In this document: positions 1 to 7,261 of the stretch, piece by piece | How positions within the stretch are numbered: position 1 is the first letter of the stretch | How the letters are laid out: every line of letters begins with the position of its first letter | Source: JAAXIE01 sp965204245 | GTDB taxonomy: Bacteria > Chloroflexota > Dehalococcoidia > Lucifugimonadales > JAAXIE01 | Direction: 5' to 3' | Length of the DNA: 64,000 nt | NCBI GenBank assembly: GCA_965204245.1 | Contig: CBDBED010000012.1 | Span: forward strand, 134,099-198,098 | Translations under genes and position numbers: made by a program | Notes under the pieces: generated by a model | What the model saw: only the letters and a program-made list of their open reading frames with translations | Told to the model about the DNA's origin: nothing | The model's database searches: none

Positions 1-123
1 GCAATAGGGAAGGGCTACCAGTATGGGGCCAAAATGTTCGATGCCCAATGCACTGGTTCAAGCCTGCCACCTTCTCCGGCCAGCTTGGAATGCGAGCTTT
101 ACTGGGAATACGTGAATGAGTAA
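1..123 (+). CDS. C-terminal end of an unidentified protein (partial)
   Basis: The first forward frame is open from base 1 to a TAA at 121-123 and gives 40 residues ending in the acidic/aromatic tail ELYWEYVNE. The start lies outside the window. A good hairpin terminator follows 30 bases later, which supports this being the true end of a transcribed gene. I do not recognise the family from so short a tail. Confidence 0.5.
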   Translation, partial: AIGKGYQYGAKMFDAQCTGSSLPPSPASLECELYWEYVNE

Positions 124-152
124 GAATCCCCCTTTGTTTGGGTTCGCCCTTC

Positions 153-192
153 GAAGAGGGCCGGGGGACACCTTCCGCGGCCCTCTTCTTGT
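153..192 (+). terminator. Rho-independent terminator
   Basis: A perfect 10 bp stem (GAAGAGGGCC at 153-162 pairing with GGCCCTCTTC at 179-188) is followed by TTG and T-rich sequence. It sits just after the partial gene ending at 123 and probably ends that transcript. Confidence 0.75.
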
Positions 193-275
193 GCTAGACT
201 TTGAAAGAATACTTATTGGACGAACCACAGACCCTGGGGTTGACACGGGCAAAAAGAAGACTGGAGGAAATGGAT

Positions 276-545
276 ATGACCAGGTTCACGACTCACATAG
301 AGCGAAATGTGCAATTAGATGCTACCCCGGTAATGATGCAGCGGATTGGGCTCGGATATAGCGATGACGGCCCGCAGGTTCCCGACAACTGGCAATTGAT
401 AGTGGAGTTTGGGATACAACCGAACCATGGCGGGCCTCCCGACGAGTTTGATGTCTAGGCATTGTCGCCTGCGCAGGCCCGCACACTAATCGCAAACTTG
501 AGTCATTATCTGGCGGAATTTGACCGCAGGGTGACGGCGCGATAA
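276..545 (+). CDS. Small hypothetical protein with an in-frame amber codon
   Basis: The best start is ATG at 276, eight bases after GGAGG (263-267). The frame gives about 60 residues (beginning MTRFTTHIERN) and reaches TAG at 456-458. The same frame then stays open for 28 more sense codons to TAA at 543-545, and this extension looks like an amphipathic helix (…ARTLIANLSHYLAEFDRR…) of normal composition. Either the protein ends at the amber codon, or this is a nonsense mutation or readthrough of a roughly 89-residue protein. An upstream TTG at 201 is possible but has no ribosome site. No family recognised. Confidence 0.5.
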
Positions 546-619
546 TTTGACAACCTTGCCGGAAGGCCAATTAGGCTCCCCAAGAGCCAACATGTCGCCC
601 AACGTGGAGGTCTGCCACA

Positions 620-1147
620 ATGACAAAGCCCATCTTAGTGTTGCTCCTGCTGATGACCATGCTGCTTGTTGCGGGGACGACGAGCGTACTGGCCGACGGG
701 CTGCCCGAAGACCCTGTGCCTGCGGAAGACCCCGTTGACGACCCCGAGGACATCCCCGACGACGAGGACATTGCCCAGGACGAGCACTACCGCTGTGTGC
801 ACAAGACCGATCACCCCCATAAGTCGGAACACCCACGCACTCAGGGCCGCATCAATGTCATCGGCTGGATTGAGTGCGAGACCAGCATGAAACGCCTGGA
901 GATAACCACCTACCTCCAGAAGAAGAAGTGGTGTGTCTGGTTCTACTGTCACTGGAGCAACGTCGGCGACAACCCCCGGAGCCAGTGGCACAAGAGCGCT
1001 GTCTGGGTGGATAAAATCGAGAGCAACCGCTCAATGGAGTGCGCCGATGGCACCTACCGTGGCAAGAGCTACGCCTACACCGTCGCCCCGAACAACAGGG
1101 TAAAGAGGGGATGGCACTACTCCTCGCAGCGGACCATCAGGTGCTGA
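620..1147 (+). CDS. Secreted cysteine-containing protein with acidic linker
   Basis: A 175-residue protein. ATG at 620 follows a GTGGAGG site at 604-610. Residues 1-25 form a signal peptide with a long Leu/Met core ending near VLADG. Residues about 26-55 are a Pro/Asp/Glu-rich linker, and the remainder is a compact domain with six Cys (for example EC at about 84, WCVWFYCHW at about 103-111, EC at about 141, and a C-terminal Cys) that could form disulfides. The overall plan resembles small secreted hypothetical proteins of actinobacteria and related groups. The function is unknown. The next gene follows closely, so the two may be co-transcribed and share the terminator at 1612-1650. Confidence 0.75.
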   Translation: MTKPILVLLLLMTMLLVAGTTSVLADGLPEDPVPAEDPVDDPEDIPDDEDIAQDEHYRCVHKTDHPHKSEHPRTQGRINVIGWIECETSMKRLEITTYLQKKKWCVWFYCHWSNVGDNPRSQWHKSAVWVDKIESNRSMECADGTYRGKSYAYTVAPNNRVKRGWHYSSQRTIRC

Positions 1148-1182
1148 GACGGCTGGCTCGTCGGCTCGGAATAGTGGAACCC

Positions 1183-1587
1183 ATGGCCCCCATGGCTTCT
1201 GTGTTTTACTACCGGGCATCCAGCGACGCCACGCCCATTACCAAGTATGAGGCGCACCGGATAGCAGTGAGCCACGCGGAGACCCTTGGTCTGCAGGGGG
1301 AGCCGCGTGGCTTCTCCGTCCACAATGTAGGGTGGGCGTACTACAACAAGCTGGTGGGCCAGTGGGCGTCGGGGATGGGTCGTCATAAAGTGTGGGTGGT
1401 GACGGTGACAGGGGAGATTAAGTACCGAGAGGAAACCTATCCCTACATGGCCGTGGTCCTCGATCTGTCCGGCAACCTCATGTGCGCCAGCTTCTATCCG
1501 CCGGGTGCTGCGGTGCCCTTCAAGCCAAAGGGCAACCCTTGTGGACGAACCACGGTAGACGGGCTGCCCATAGAGGACATCAACTAG
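1183..1587 (+). CDS. Hypothetical protein, about 134 residues
   Basis: The reading frame ends in …DGLPIEDIN at 1587 and has coherent composition from about 1183 (MAPMASVFYYRAS…). An upstream extension to 1039 overlaps the preceding gene in another frame and looks non-coding. A GTG at 1141 that overlaps the previous stop is an alternative start. The sequence VWVVTVTGEIKYREE… followed by a hydrophobic strand and a Pro/Gly-rich segment suggests a small beta-rich domain of the PepSY-like kind, but this is only an impression. It lies 35 bases after the secreted protein gene and just before a strong terminator, so the two likely form an operon. Confidence 0.6.
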   Translation: MAPMASVFYYRASSDATPITKYEAHRIAVSHAETLGLQGEPRGFSVHNVGWAYYNKLVGQWASGMGRHKVWVVTVTGEIKYREETYPYMAVVLDLSGNLMCASFYPPGAAVPFKPKGNPCGRTTVDGLPIEDIN

Positions 1588-1611
1588 GAACCGCAAGCGC
1601 CAACGCTTGAG

Positions 1612-1650
1612 AAGAAAAGGGCCAGTCCTCAAACGGCTAGCCCTTTTCTT
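1612..1650 (+). terminator. Rho-independent terminator
   Basis: AAGAAAAGGGCCAG at 1612-1625 pairs with CTAGCCCTTTTCTT at 1637-1650 (one mismatch), and the right arm is T-rich. It closes the two-gene unit 620-1587. Confidence 0.75.
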
Positions 1651-2041
1651 GTGTTCGCCAACAACGCGGCTAGGGAGACCGCTAGTGGATGGTCGATAGT
1701 GACGGGGCGCACAGTGACAGAAGATGTTATAGTGCGAACCTCGAACCGCCAAAAGGATGGCGGGGTCTGGTGCGCCATAGTCATACGCTGCTACCCAGGT
1801 GCAGTGGTCGCGGACTGGGCTTTCAGGAATCAGGTCAGCCGGCACTCCTCCTGTGATCTCGGTCGCCTTCAGGCCATAGGCCATCCTTATCACCGTTGTG
1901 ACGGCGGAATCTGCCACCGCTGCGGTCCTTCCCTCGCCCTCACGAATATAGTCCCCCACCTAGGTCCTGCGCCGTCCTCATGGCGCGCAATTCCCGCACC
2001 AACGAGGCTACCTGGAGCAGCATGCACCGCCGCATGGTACA
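1651..2041 (+). other. Intergenic stretch with a short element repeated at 5296-5344
   Basis: No convincing gene is seen in these 391 bases. A 45-base segment around 1700-1740 (CGCACAGTGACAGAA … TAGTGCGAA, with the CGCAC/GTGCG ends inverted) recurs in altered form around 5296-5344. A small hairpin (CCGCC … GGCGG) follows near 1748. Long open frames here on both strands have biased composition and no ribosome sites. Confidence 0.45.
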
Positions 2042-2323
2042 ATGCCTGCATTGAAGTTCAGCCACGCAGGTTTACAGAGATTCTGGGAGAGGGACGATGC
2101 CAGCCGTCTGCCCCCGGAACATGTGGCCAGCATCGACCTTCTCCTTACCCGCCTAGCTGCAGCCGTGCATCCACTGGATATGGACATGCCGGGACTGCGG
2201 CCGCACCAACTATCGGGCAGCCGCCGGGGCACATGGAGTGTGTGGGTATCCGCCAACTGGCGGCTTACCTTCCGCTTCGAGGGCAGGGAAGCCGTGGCCG
2301 TCAACCTCGAAGACTATCGCTAG
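2042..2323 (+). CDS. higB: HigB-like toxin (RelE superfamily)
   Basis: A 93-residue protein, the usual length for HigB-type toxins, which are ribosome-dependent mRNA interferases. The sequence follows the family pattern from end to end: KFSHAGLQRFWERDD near the start, LDMDMPGLRPHQL in the middle, and the core WSVWVSANWRLTFRFEG with an EDY tail. ATG at 2042 is the first start in the frame. The antitoxin-like gene begins 11 bases downstream, so toxin precedes antitoxin, which is the characteristic order of higBA modules. Assignment rests on motif recognition. Confidence 0.88.
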   Translation: MPALKFSHAGLQRFWERDDASRLPPEHVASIDLLLTRLAAAVHPLDMDMPGLRPHQLSGSRRGTWSVWVSANWRLTFRFEGREAVAVNLEDYR

Positions 2324-2334
2324 GAGACCCTTTT

Positions 2335-2592
2335 ATGACTGTCAGCACCCCTGTTCATCCTGCCTCAGGTCTGCGGGATTCTCTGGAGGCCGAAGGGTGG
2401 AGCGTGAACGAGTTTGCGTTCCGGATGGGGATCAGCCGCAATACCGCCTCGCGGCTCCTCAACGAGCGTTGCAGGATCACTCCCGACATTGCCTTGGCAC
2501 TGGAGTCCATCGGCTGCGACTTGGCATTGGCCCGCATACGGAAAGGGCTGCCAATTCTTGACTACGCGGAGGACATGACGGCCGCAAGGTGA
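2335..2592 (+). CDS. higA: HigA-like antitoxin, XRE-type helix-turn-helix
   Basis: An 85-residue protein starting at ATG 2335, 11 bases after higB, with AGGAGA in between. The helix-turn-helix spans about residues 18-55 (SVNEFAFRMGISRNTASRLLNERCRI, then TPDIALALESIG). HigA antitoxins bind and neutralise HigB and repress their own operon. The family's usual segment after the helix-turn-helix (…FWLNLQ…YDL…) is replaced by CDLALARIRKGLPILDYAED, so it is a divergent or hybrid antitoxin. Confidence 0.8.
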   Translation: MTVSTPVHPASGLRDSLEAEGWSVNEFAFRMGISRNTASRLLNERCRITPDIALALESIGCDLALARIRKGLPILDYAEDMTAAR

Positions 2593-2624
2593 ACACAACC
2601 CCTAAGCTATCTGGAGGTGACAAT

Positions 2625-2882
2625 ATGTCGCGAGGGCATAGCCGATGCGGAGCGCGAGGACCCGCCAAGAGCACGGCTCGACGGACCTCCGCACCCCCAA
2701 GAAGGGGCAGGTCAACAACGGAAAAGGCCGTCCAGTATGCGATTCAAGATTCTCAGAAAAACACCAAATACGTAGGGACAACCAACAACCCTAGGAGGAG
2801 AGCCGCCCAACACAAGAAAAGCGGGAAGCTCCAAGATGGGGACCGCCTGGTGGTCCAAACTAGGGCGGTAACGAGGCAGTAG
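2625..2882 (+). CDS. Small GIY-YIG-like protein
   Basis: Starts at ATG 2625, five bases after GGAGGTGA; an earlier in-frame ATG at 2589 lacks such a site and overlaps higA. The 85-residue product has a basic Arg/Ser/Pro-rich first 35 residues, then VQYAI…KYVGTTNNPRRRAAQHKKSGKL, which resembles the core of GIY-YIG nuclease domains (strand, YVG, T-N-N-P-x-R-R, H). It stops soon after, without the catalytic Glu region, so it is a minimal or truncated member and may not cut DNA. Its location after a toxin-antitoxin pair fits an accessory island. Confidence 0.6.
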   Translation: MSRGHSRCGARGPAKSTARRTSAPPRRGRSTTEKAVQYAIQDSQKNTKYVGTTNNPRRRAAQHKKSGKLQDGDRLVVQTRAVTRQ

Positions 2883-2927
2883 GCTGAGAAACAGGAAGCG
2901 GGCTGAAACTAAGGAGGAATGACCAAG

Positions 2928-3205
2928 ATGACACCGAACGAGCTTCACCAGAAAGTCCAGGCGCGACGCATCCTTCACGACCAGGAGGCCACCCTGTTTG
3001 CTCCTTTGGCTGACCGTGGATGGGAGATGTGGTCATCTCAATACGCTGTCAAGAAAATCGGCGACCTGGAATTCCTCTTCATGTGGAACAACCTGTTGGG
3101 GGATATACCCTCGATGTCAAAAGTGAAGAGTCACAGACTCTCCGGCTGTGGGAATGTGACGCTGAGAACCGACTGACTGTTCTAGGGCAGGCGGTCCAGG
3201 AATGA
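2928..3205 (+). pseudogene. Small protein interrupted by a -1 frameshift at a G5 run
   Basis: AGGAGG at 2912-2917 points to ATG 2928 (MTPNELHQKVQARR…). The first frame reads sensibly to …EFLFMWNNLLG. At the G5 run 3098-3102 the sense moves to the -1 frame, which continues GYTLDVKSEESQTLRLWEC…VLGQAVQE to TGA at 3203-3205. The merged product would be about 92 residues. One missing G, or programmed -1 slippage, would join them. Without the shift a nonsense tail ends at 3176. No family is recognised; the content suggests a small cytoplasmic mixed alpha/beta protein. Confidence 0.55.
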
Positions 3206-3339
3206 ATCCAGTTCGTCCAAGAGTACGAATCGCTCCAGGAAGACCCGCCGTAGCCGCACCATGGCAGCAGGTTGATGATGGGAACGGTCAACAGTCCGTG
3301 ACAGAAAGCCAAAGGGAAGGACGACGAGGAGGAGGATAG
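3202..3339 (+). CDS. Possible 45-residue basic peptide, translationally coupled
   Basis: ATG at 3202 overlaps the stop of the preceding frame in an ATGA arrangement, and the frame runs to TAG 3337-3339, two bases before the next gene. The peptide (MNPVRPRVRIAPGRP…REGRRGGG) is Arg/Gly/Pro-rich with no recognisable domain. It is included because the overlap suggests coupling; it may simply be a spacer. Confidence 0.25.
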   Translation: MNPVRPRVRIAPGRPAVAAPWQQVDDGNGQQSVTESQREGRRGGG

Positions 3340-3341
3340 CC

Positions 3342-3728
3342 ATGATCCGCGACCCAGAATTGACGTGCGCGAACTGCCGGTTCAACGTCGATTCGCTCTG
3401 CCACCTAAACCCGCCCATGCCAGTACCGACTGGCGGGCGAGGTGGCACCTACTCAGGGAACAGCGTGATTTGGCGGTTTCCGTCTGTCAATCCAGACGAC
3501 TGGTGCAGCCATTACGTCCGAAAGCAAGCAATGAAAATCCGCGTATACCGGAAGAATGCCCCAAACACATTGGTCGCCGAATTGACCGACGAGAATAACC
3601 CCAACGTGAATATCGGGGAGCAACTGCCTATCGCCAATGCGGAAGGGCGCATTATCCAACACGAGATCATAGAAATGTCTGAGCGATTCTTGGAAGGGGA
3701 TCAAGTGACCATTGAGGTTTGGGTGTGA
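3342..3728 (+). CDS. Zinc-finger-like hypothetical protein
   Basis: ATG 3342 follows an AGGAGGAGG site. The 128-residue protein starts with a Cys pattern CANCRF…LC…WCSHYV (residues about 9-55), which could bind a metal ion in phage-type small zinc proteins. Residues 63-128 are unrelated and beta-rich (IRVYRKNAPNTLVAELTD…EGDQVTIEVWV). An internal ATG at the domain boundary means it could also be two fused small genes. It is the last forward gene before a strong two-way terminator. Function unknown. Confidence 0.65.
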   Translation: MIRDPELTCANCRFNVDSLCHLNPPMPVPTGGRGGTYSGNSVIWRFPSVNPDDWCSHYVRKQAMKIRVYRKNAPNTLVAELTDENNPNVNIGEQLPIANAEGRIIQHEIIEMSERFLEGDQVTIEVWV

Positions 3729-3734
3729 CGTGGA

Positions 3735-3769
3735 AGGGGGGGTGGCTCTTGGGAGCCACCCCCCCTTCA
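3735..3769. terminator. Strong two-way terminator between convergent genes
   Basis: AAGGGGGGGTGGCTC and GAGCCACCCCCCCTT form a nearly perfect stem of about 15 bp around a TTGG loop. The arms give T-rich 3' ends in both directions. It serves the forward gene ending at 3728 and the reverse gene ending at 3793. Confidence 0.85.
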
Positions 3770-3792
3770 TCAGAACCTCATACCCCCGTTAC

Positions 3793-4419
3793 TTACTCAT
3801 CTTCGCCATACATGACGATCACTTCGTTCTTGTCATAGGAAGTGGTCCTGAGATCGCAGTCGTCGTCGGGGTTCATCACGGTGTCGCTGCGGGTGAGATC
3901 GTGCTCCAGCCTCACCGTGTGGCCACCCTCGTGGACCAGGACGATGCGCACGTCGGCGGTCTGGGAGTCGTGGTCGACCTCGCAGGACGCATTGGAGTCC
4001 GTCCAGTCCCACTCCCTGTTGAGGTTGATCGTCGAGAAGGTGATCCGGTTGTTTCGCACGATCTGGGTGATCTGGGCCGCACTCTCCCCCAACTCATAGT
4101 AACGGGAGAACTTGACGCCCTGGGTGTATATCTTGGCGTTCTGGCTGACGCCGCTCGTCCTTTCGTAGAGATGGAAGTCAGCGCCGGTTGTACGCGAGTC
4201 CCACTGGTCCATGGCGTCCCGTATGTGGCCTCGGGTCCCGGAAGGGAACCCGTACTTGGCTTGGTTGTCGGTGAATGAGGCGTCCCACACGGCCTGGTTG
4301 GAGTCGCGTTTGAGGCCCGTGACGCCGAAGGCATCGTTGGCCAGCACCACGGCAGCGGTGCAGAGGACCGCAAGGGTGATAAAGGTGACTAGTAGCTTGC
4401 GAGGAATTGAGAGTGTCAT
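3793..4419 (-). CDS. Secreted matrixin-type zinc metalloprotease
   Basis: A 208-residue protein with a signal peptide (residues 1-28, MTLSIPRKLLVTFITLAVL…). The zinc-site sequence is HEGGHTVRLEH at residues 163-173, matching HExxHxxGxxH except that the conserved Gly is Arg170. A Met-turn-like VMNP follows about 10 residues later. Metzincins of this kind hydrolyse peptide bonds outside the cell, with Glu164 as general base. The lost Gly may affect the turn. The region before it (KYGFPSGTRGHIRDAMDQWDS) is like the start of a matrixin fold. It lies 62 bases downstream of the 4482-5153 gene, so both are probably one transcript, ended by the terminator at 3735-3769. Confidence 0.75.
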   Translation of the reverse strand: MTLSIPRKLLVTFITLAVLCTAAVVLANDAFGVTGLKRDSNQAVWDASFTDNQAKYGFPSGTRGHIRDAMDQWDSRTTGADFHLYERTSGVSQNAKIYTQGVKFSRYYELGESAAQITQIVRNNRITFSTINLNREWDWTDSNASCEVDHDSQTADVRIVLVHEGGHTVRLEHDLTRSDTVMNPDDDCDLRTTSYDKNEVIVMYGEDE

Positions 4420-4481
4420 GGGCGTTCAGTCCTTTCCCCCGTGTTTGGAGTCGGCTGTTGCAAACCCAAGGGGAAAAGGCA

Positions 4482-5153
4482 CTAACGGAGCTGCTCAAGC
4501 ACATCCTTCAGGGCCACCTCGCGCACCGGTCCCCGCGCCGTGTCCTCGTCGAGCACGGTGAGGTAGCCTCGCGGCCACAAGCGGCCTTCGGAGTTCACAT
4601 GGGACGACGGCCCTCCCTTGTCGCCCTCGCTGAGAAAGACGATCAGGGCGGCATCCTTGGTGTAGACGTTCTTGCTCTCATCCGTGATGAGGGCGACGTC
4701 GCCGACTCGGCCGCCCATGAAGGAGAACTGGATGGAGTCGGGCACGTCACCCTTGAAGGTCTCCTTCACGTCGAATTGCACTGGCGTCCGTATCTGGTAA
4801 GCAGGCACGTCGCCGATAAGGTGTTCAGGGGCAATGCCGTTTTCGGGTCCCTCGTTGCCGGGAGTGGCCCACGCCGGGGAGTGCACCTGGGAGATCACTC
4901 CCATGACCACCACGTCGGACCGCTCCTTGAGCTTGGAGAAATCTGTGGGCTGGGTAAGGTAGGAGTCGCTGAGTGTGATGTTGGTGGCGCCCCATGCCCA
5001 ACTGGGAATCCCGGAAGGGTAAGGTACAGGGTCAGTGTGGTCGTTGAAGAAGGCGTAGTAGATGGCCGATCCCAGGGCGGCCATGATCACTGCGATGGCG
5101 AGGCTTAATACGATCCTGTCGCGTGTAGAGTGTGCGGAGATACTGCCCTGCAT
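4482..5153 (-). CDS. Membrane-anchored hypothetical protein
   Basis: The start is ATG 5153 because AAGGAGGACATC lies just upstream; an in-frame extension to 5189 is less likely. The 223-residue protein has one transmembrane or uncleaved signal segment at about residues 15-36, then an extracytoplasmic domain with KERSDVVVMGVISQVHSP, a strand-rich VQFDVKETFKGDVPDSIQF and ALIVFLSEGDKG. This recalls secreted hypothetical proteins with an OB-like or small beta-barrel domain, but I cannot name a family. It is the first gene of a likely two-gene unit with the metalloprotease. Confidence 0.65.
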   Translation of the reverse strand: MQGSISAHSTRDRIVLSLAIAVIMAALGSAIYYAFFNDHTDPVPYPSGIPSWAWGATNITLSDSYLTQPTDFSKLKERSDVVVMGVISQVHSPAWATPGNEGPENGIAPEHLIGDVPAYQIRTPVQFDVKETFKGDVPDSIQFSFMGGRVGDVALITDESKNVYTKDAALIVFLSEGDKGGPSSHVNSEGRLWPRGYLTVLDEDTARGPVREVALKDVLEQLR

Positions 5154-5444
5154 GATGTCCTCCTTGATGAAGGTCGGGGCTGCTCTCACTTGGGCTTACC
5201 TCTTTTCATCAGGCGACATGGGGCCATGTTGGAGGGTGGTGCGTCAATCTGTCAAAATTGCGCTTCAAAGCACAAACGGCTCTATCGGCTGGAAGGCCGC
5301 TAGTGACGGAGCGCACAATGACAGAATAGTTCTAGTGCGAATCACGGGCCGTAAGAGGGGGTGTGAGTCCCCCCCGAGGCAGGACTCAGTTCTTGGTGCG
5401 TTCCAAGTCGTACTCAAGGGACAGGATGTTGTTGCAACTTCCAA
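5154..5444. other. Intergenic region with a second copy of a short repeat and a GC hairpin
   Basis: The element at about 5288-5344 (CGCTAGTGACGGAGCGCAC … TAGTGCGAA) matches the one near 1671-1740. A GGGGG…CCCCC hairpin follows at about 5356-5378. No gene is supported. On the reverse strand the region must hold the promoter of the 5153 gene; I see no clear -35/-10 pair. Confidence 0.4.
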
Positions 5445-5645
5445 GTGTACATGCCACTGTATGGGCGCGTGCAGTGCATTGATCGATGTATCCACCAGAT
5501 CGTTGAGGCCCTCAACGCTGCTGGTGTCCACACTAAAACTAGTTGCTGTGGACACCAGCGAATGCCAGGGGCCATCCACCTAGAGGACGGGAGAGTGCTG
5601 GTTGATTGCCCAGAGTGGCGATCAAGTGGTATGGCAAGCTGGTGA
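5445..5645 (+). CDS. Small CCGH-motif protein
   Basis: A 66-residue product with the pattern IHQIVEALNAAGVHTKTSCCGH, then PGAIHLEDGRVLVDCPEW. This follows a pattern I have seen in short hypothetical proteins from actinobacteria and mobile elements (helix, SCCGH, then a two-strand hairpin ending in LEDGR). The Cys-Cys-x-His could bind metal. The ribosome site is weak. The last 24 bases overlap the convergent gene 5622-5828. Confidence 0.6.
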   Translation: MYMPLYGRVQCIDRCIHQIVEALNAAGVHTKTSCCGHQRMPGAIHLEDGRVLVDCPEWRSSGMASW

Positions 5646-5828
5646 GCAAGTCGCACAGCCGTTGGCTTTGTAGCCCATCAGTCGTGCTTTGTAAACAGGT
5701 AGAGCACATGATTGGGATTCACCAAGGTCCACTCGATTGCTGTATAGGGGCATCCACTGACACCCGTCACGGTGTACCTCGTGGTCCCCGTTCGGTTGGG
5801 CAACCTTATTCACGTAGTAGTGGGCCAT
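5622..5828 (-). CDS. Small Cys/His protein of an uncharacterised family
   Basis: A 68-residue protein (MAHYYVNKVAQPNGDHEVHRDG…), with the hallmarks YYVNK-x-AQ-x-NGDHEVH-x-x-GC and a C-terminal NGCATCSPACHTT. This pattern recurs in short hypothetical proteins of many bacteria. The three C-terminal Cys with His suggest a metal site. Function unknown. It converges with 5445-5645 and overlaps its end. Confidence 0.7.
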   Translation of the reverse strand: MAHYYVNKVAQPNGDHEVHRDGCQWMPLYSNRVDLGESQSCALPVYKARLMGYKANGCATCSPACHTT

Positions 5829-5861
5829 TTGTACGTTACCTATTCCTTGTCTTCTTGATGC

Positions 5862-7213
5862 CTAGGCACATATCCTGAAAATAGGAACATCTAGTTCCGC
5901 ACTGTCCTTAGCCTCTTCGATTTTGCACTCCCACTGTTTGACGGCCTCGGCATGCTTTACCCTTGCTGCTTCCATCGCGTCGTACAGGCCCTTTGCCTTC
6001 CTGTAGACGCCATCACGCGGGCAGACATAGTTTGGGCAACGCCGTGACACGTAGTCCCCGTATTCCTTATCGGCCTTCTCCCACGCTGCGTAGGTGAGTT
6101 GCGTGGCATCATAGGCGGTGTTTACCCTGTCTCTGACTGGGCCAAACTCGGGCCGCACGTCCTTGTACAGGGCGGTAATGTAGCCGTAGACGTTCTCCGG
6201 CGTGATGCAACAGTCGTCGTCACGGGGGTTGTTATCGCCCTTAGCCCTGAATGCCAGGCCTCCCTCCATCCTTATCTCTATAACCCTGTGGGATATGCGA
6301 TCCGTTGCATCGGGGTCGCAATCAGCAGGGGTGAAATCTATAACTGCGCCCACAACGATGTCGTTGGGGTCGTAGTTGTCCAGCCACCGCGCCTCGTCCA
6401 TGCAGGTGATCTTCGGTTCCATGCTGCCAGTACAGGTAAAGCCTCCAATACTTGTCTGGGGGATCAGGGGCGTCCTCTCCGCAATCATGGCCTCCACTGC
6501 TTCGAGGTCCACGACGCGGTCCTCCAGTTGCGTCAGGTCGTGGGTGACAGTACCCAACTGGGTCGACGTCTCTGCGAGGTCGGCCTTTGTGTCATTCAAC
6601 TCCGTGGTAGTGTCATTCAGCCTCGTGGTGGTCGTGTCCAGTTGCCGGGATGTGGATTCTAGGTCTGCACTTGTCTCGGACAGGGCCTCGCTGGTGGTCG
6701 CCAGTTCTTCCGATGTGGACTCCAAGTCCTCGGTGGTCTCTCCAGTGCTTCGGTCGTGACTTCCAGTTCCAGTTTGGTTGACCTCAGTTGGCCTTGTGTG
6801 GCGGCCAGCTCGTCGCTGGTAGCACTGAGAGTGTCTGTGGTCTGTTCCAACGTGAGGGTCGTGGATTCCAGTTCTTCCCGCGTACTTCTTAGGGTCTTCT
6901 CCGTGCCATCGTGCTCGGCGGTTTCCGTGGCCAGTGCGTCTTCGGTGGCCTCAAGTTCCTCGGATGTGGCATTCAATTCACCCGTGGTAAGGTCCAGAGC
7001 TTGGGCCGTCTCGTCTAGGTCTTTGGTGGTTTGGGTCAATGTCTGGGTGGTGGCATCTAGTCGCGCCGAGGTTTCGCCTAGGGTCCGTGTCAGATCACGG
7101 TTGTCCTGCTTCGAGTTGAGAAGGGCTATGCCTAGGTAGGCCAAGCCCGCAATGCCAGCGGCAATGATGAGCAGCAGCAATATGCGTCGGGATGTGAAAG
7201 CGGTCGCCCGCAA
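5862..7213 (-). pseudogene. Coiled-coil membrane protein with signal-peptidase-like domain, frameshifted
   Basis: Starts at TTG 7213 after AAGGAGGG. It has one N-terminal transmembrane helix (RRILLLLIIAAGIAGLAYLG…), then about 200 residues of Thr/Glu/Leu heptads such as LEATEDALATETAEH and LESTSEELATT that predict a long coiled coil. Near 6736-6745 the coil changes frame; one extra G would restore it. The C-terminal half carries GSMEP (Ser codon at 6424-6426), DIVVGAVIDF, ISHRVIEI (His at 6288-6290) and AFRAKGDNN. These match the S26 signal peptidase fold of the archaeal/SipW type with a Ser-His dyad. A Cys-rich helical tail follows. Cleavage activity is inferred, not shown. Confidence 0.7.
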
Positions 7214-7261
7214 AAGAACCCTCCTTGCATGAGTCGTCTGGGGGGCATCACTTACTTCAGG

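Noticed and set aside
1117..1959. Reverse 280-codon frame across the left island
   Set aside because: It overlaps a forward gene and a terminator. Its upstream part has passable composition, but there is no clear ribosome site or recognisable domain.
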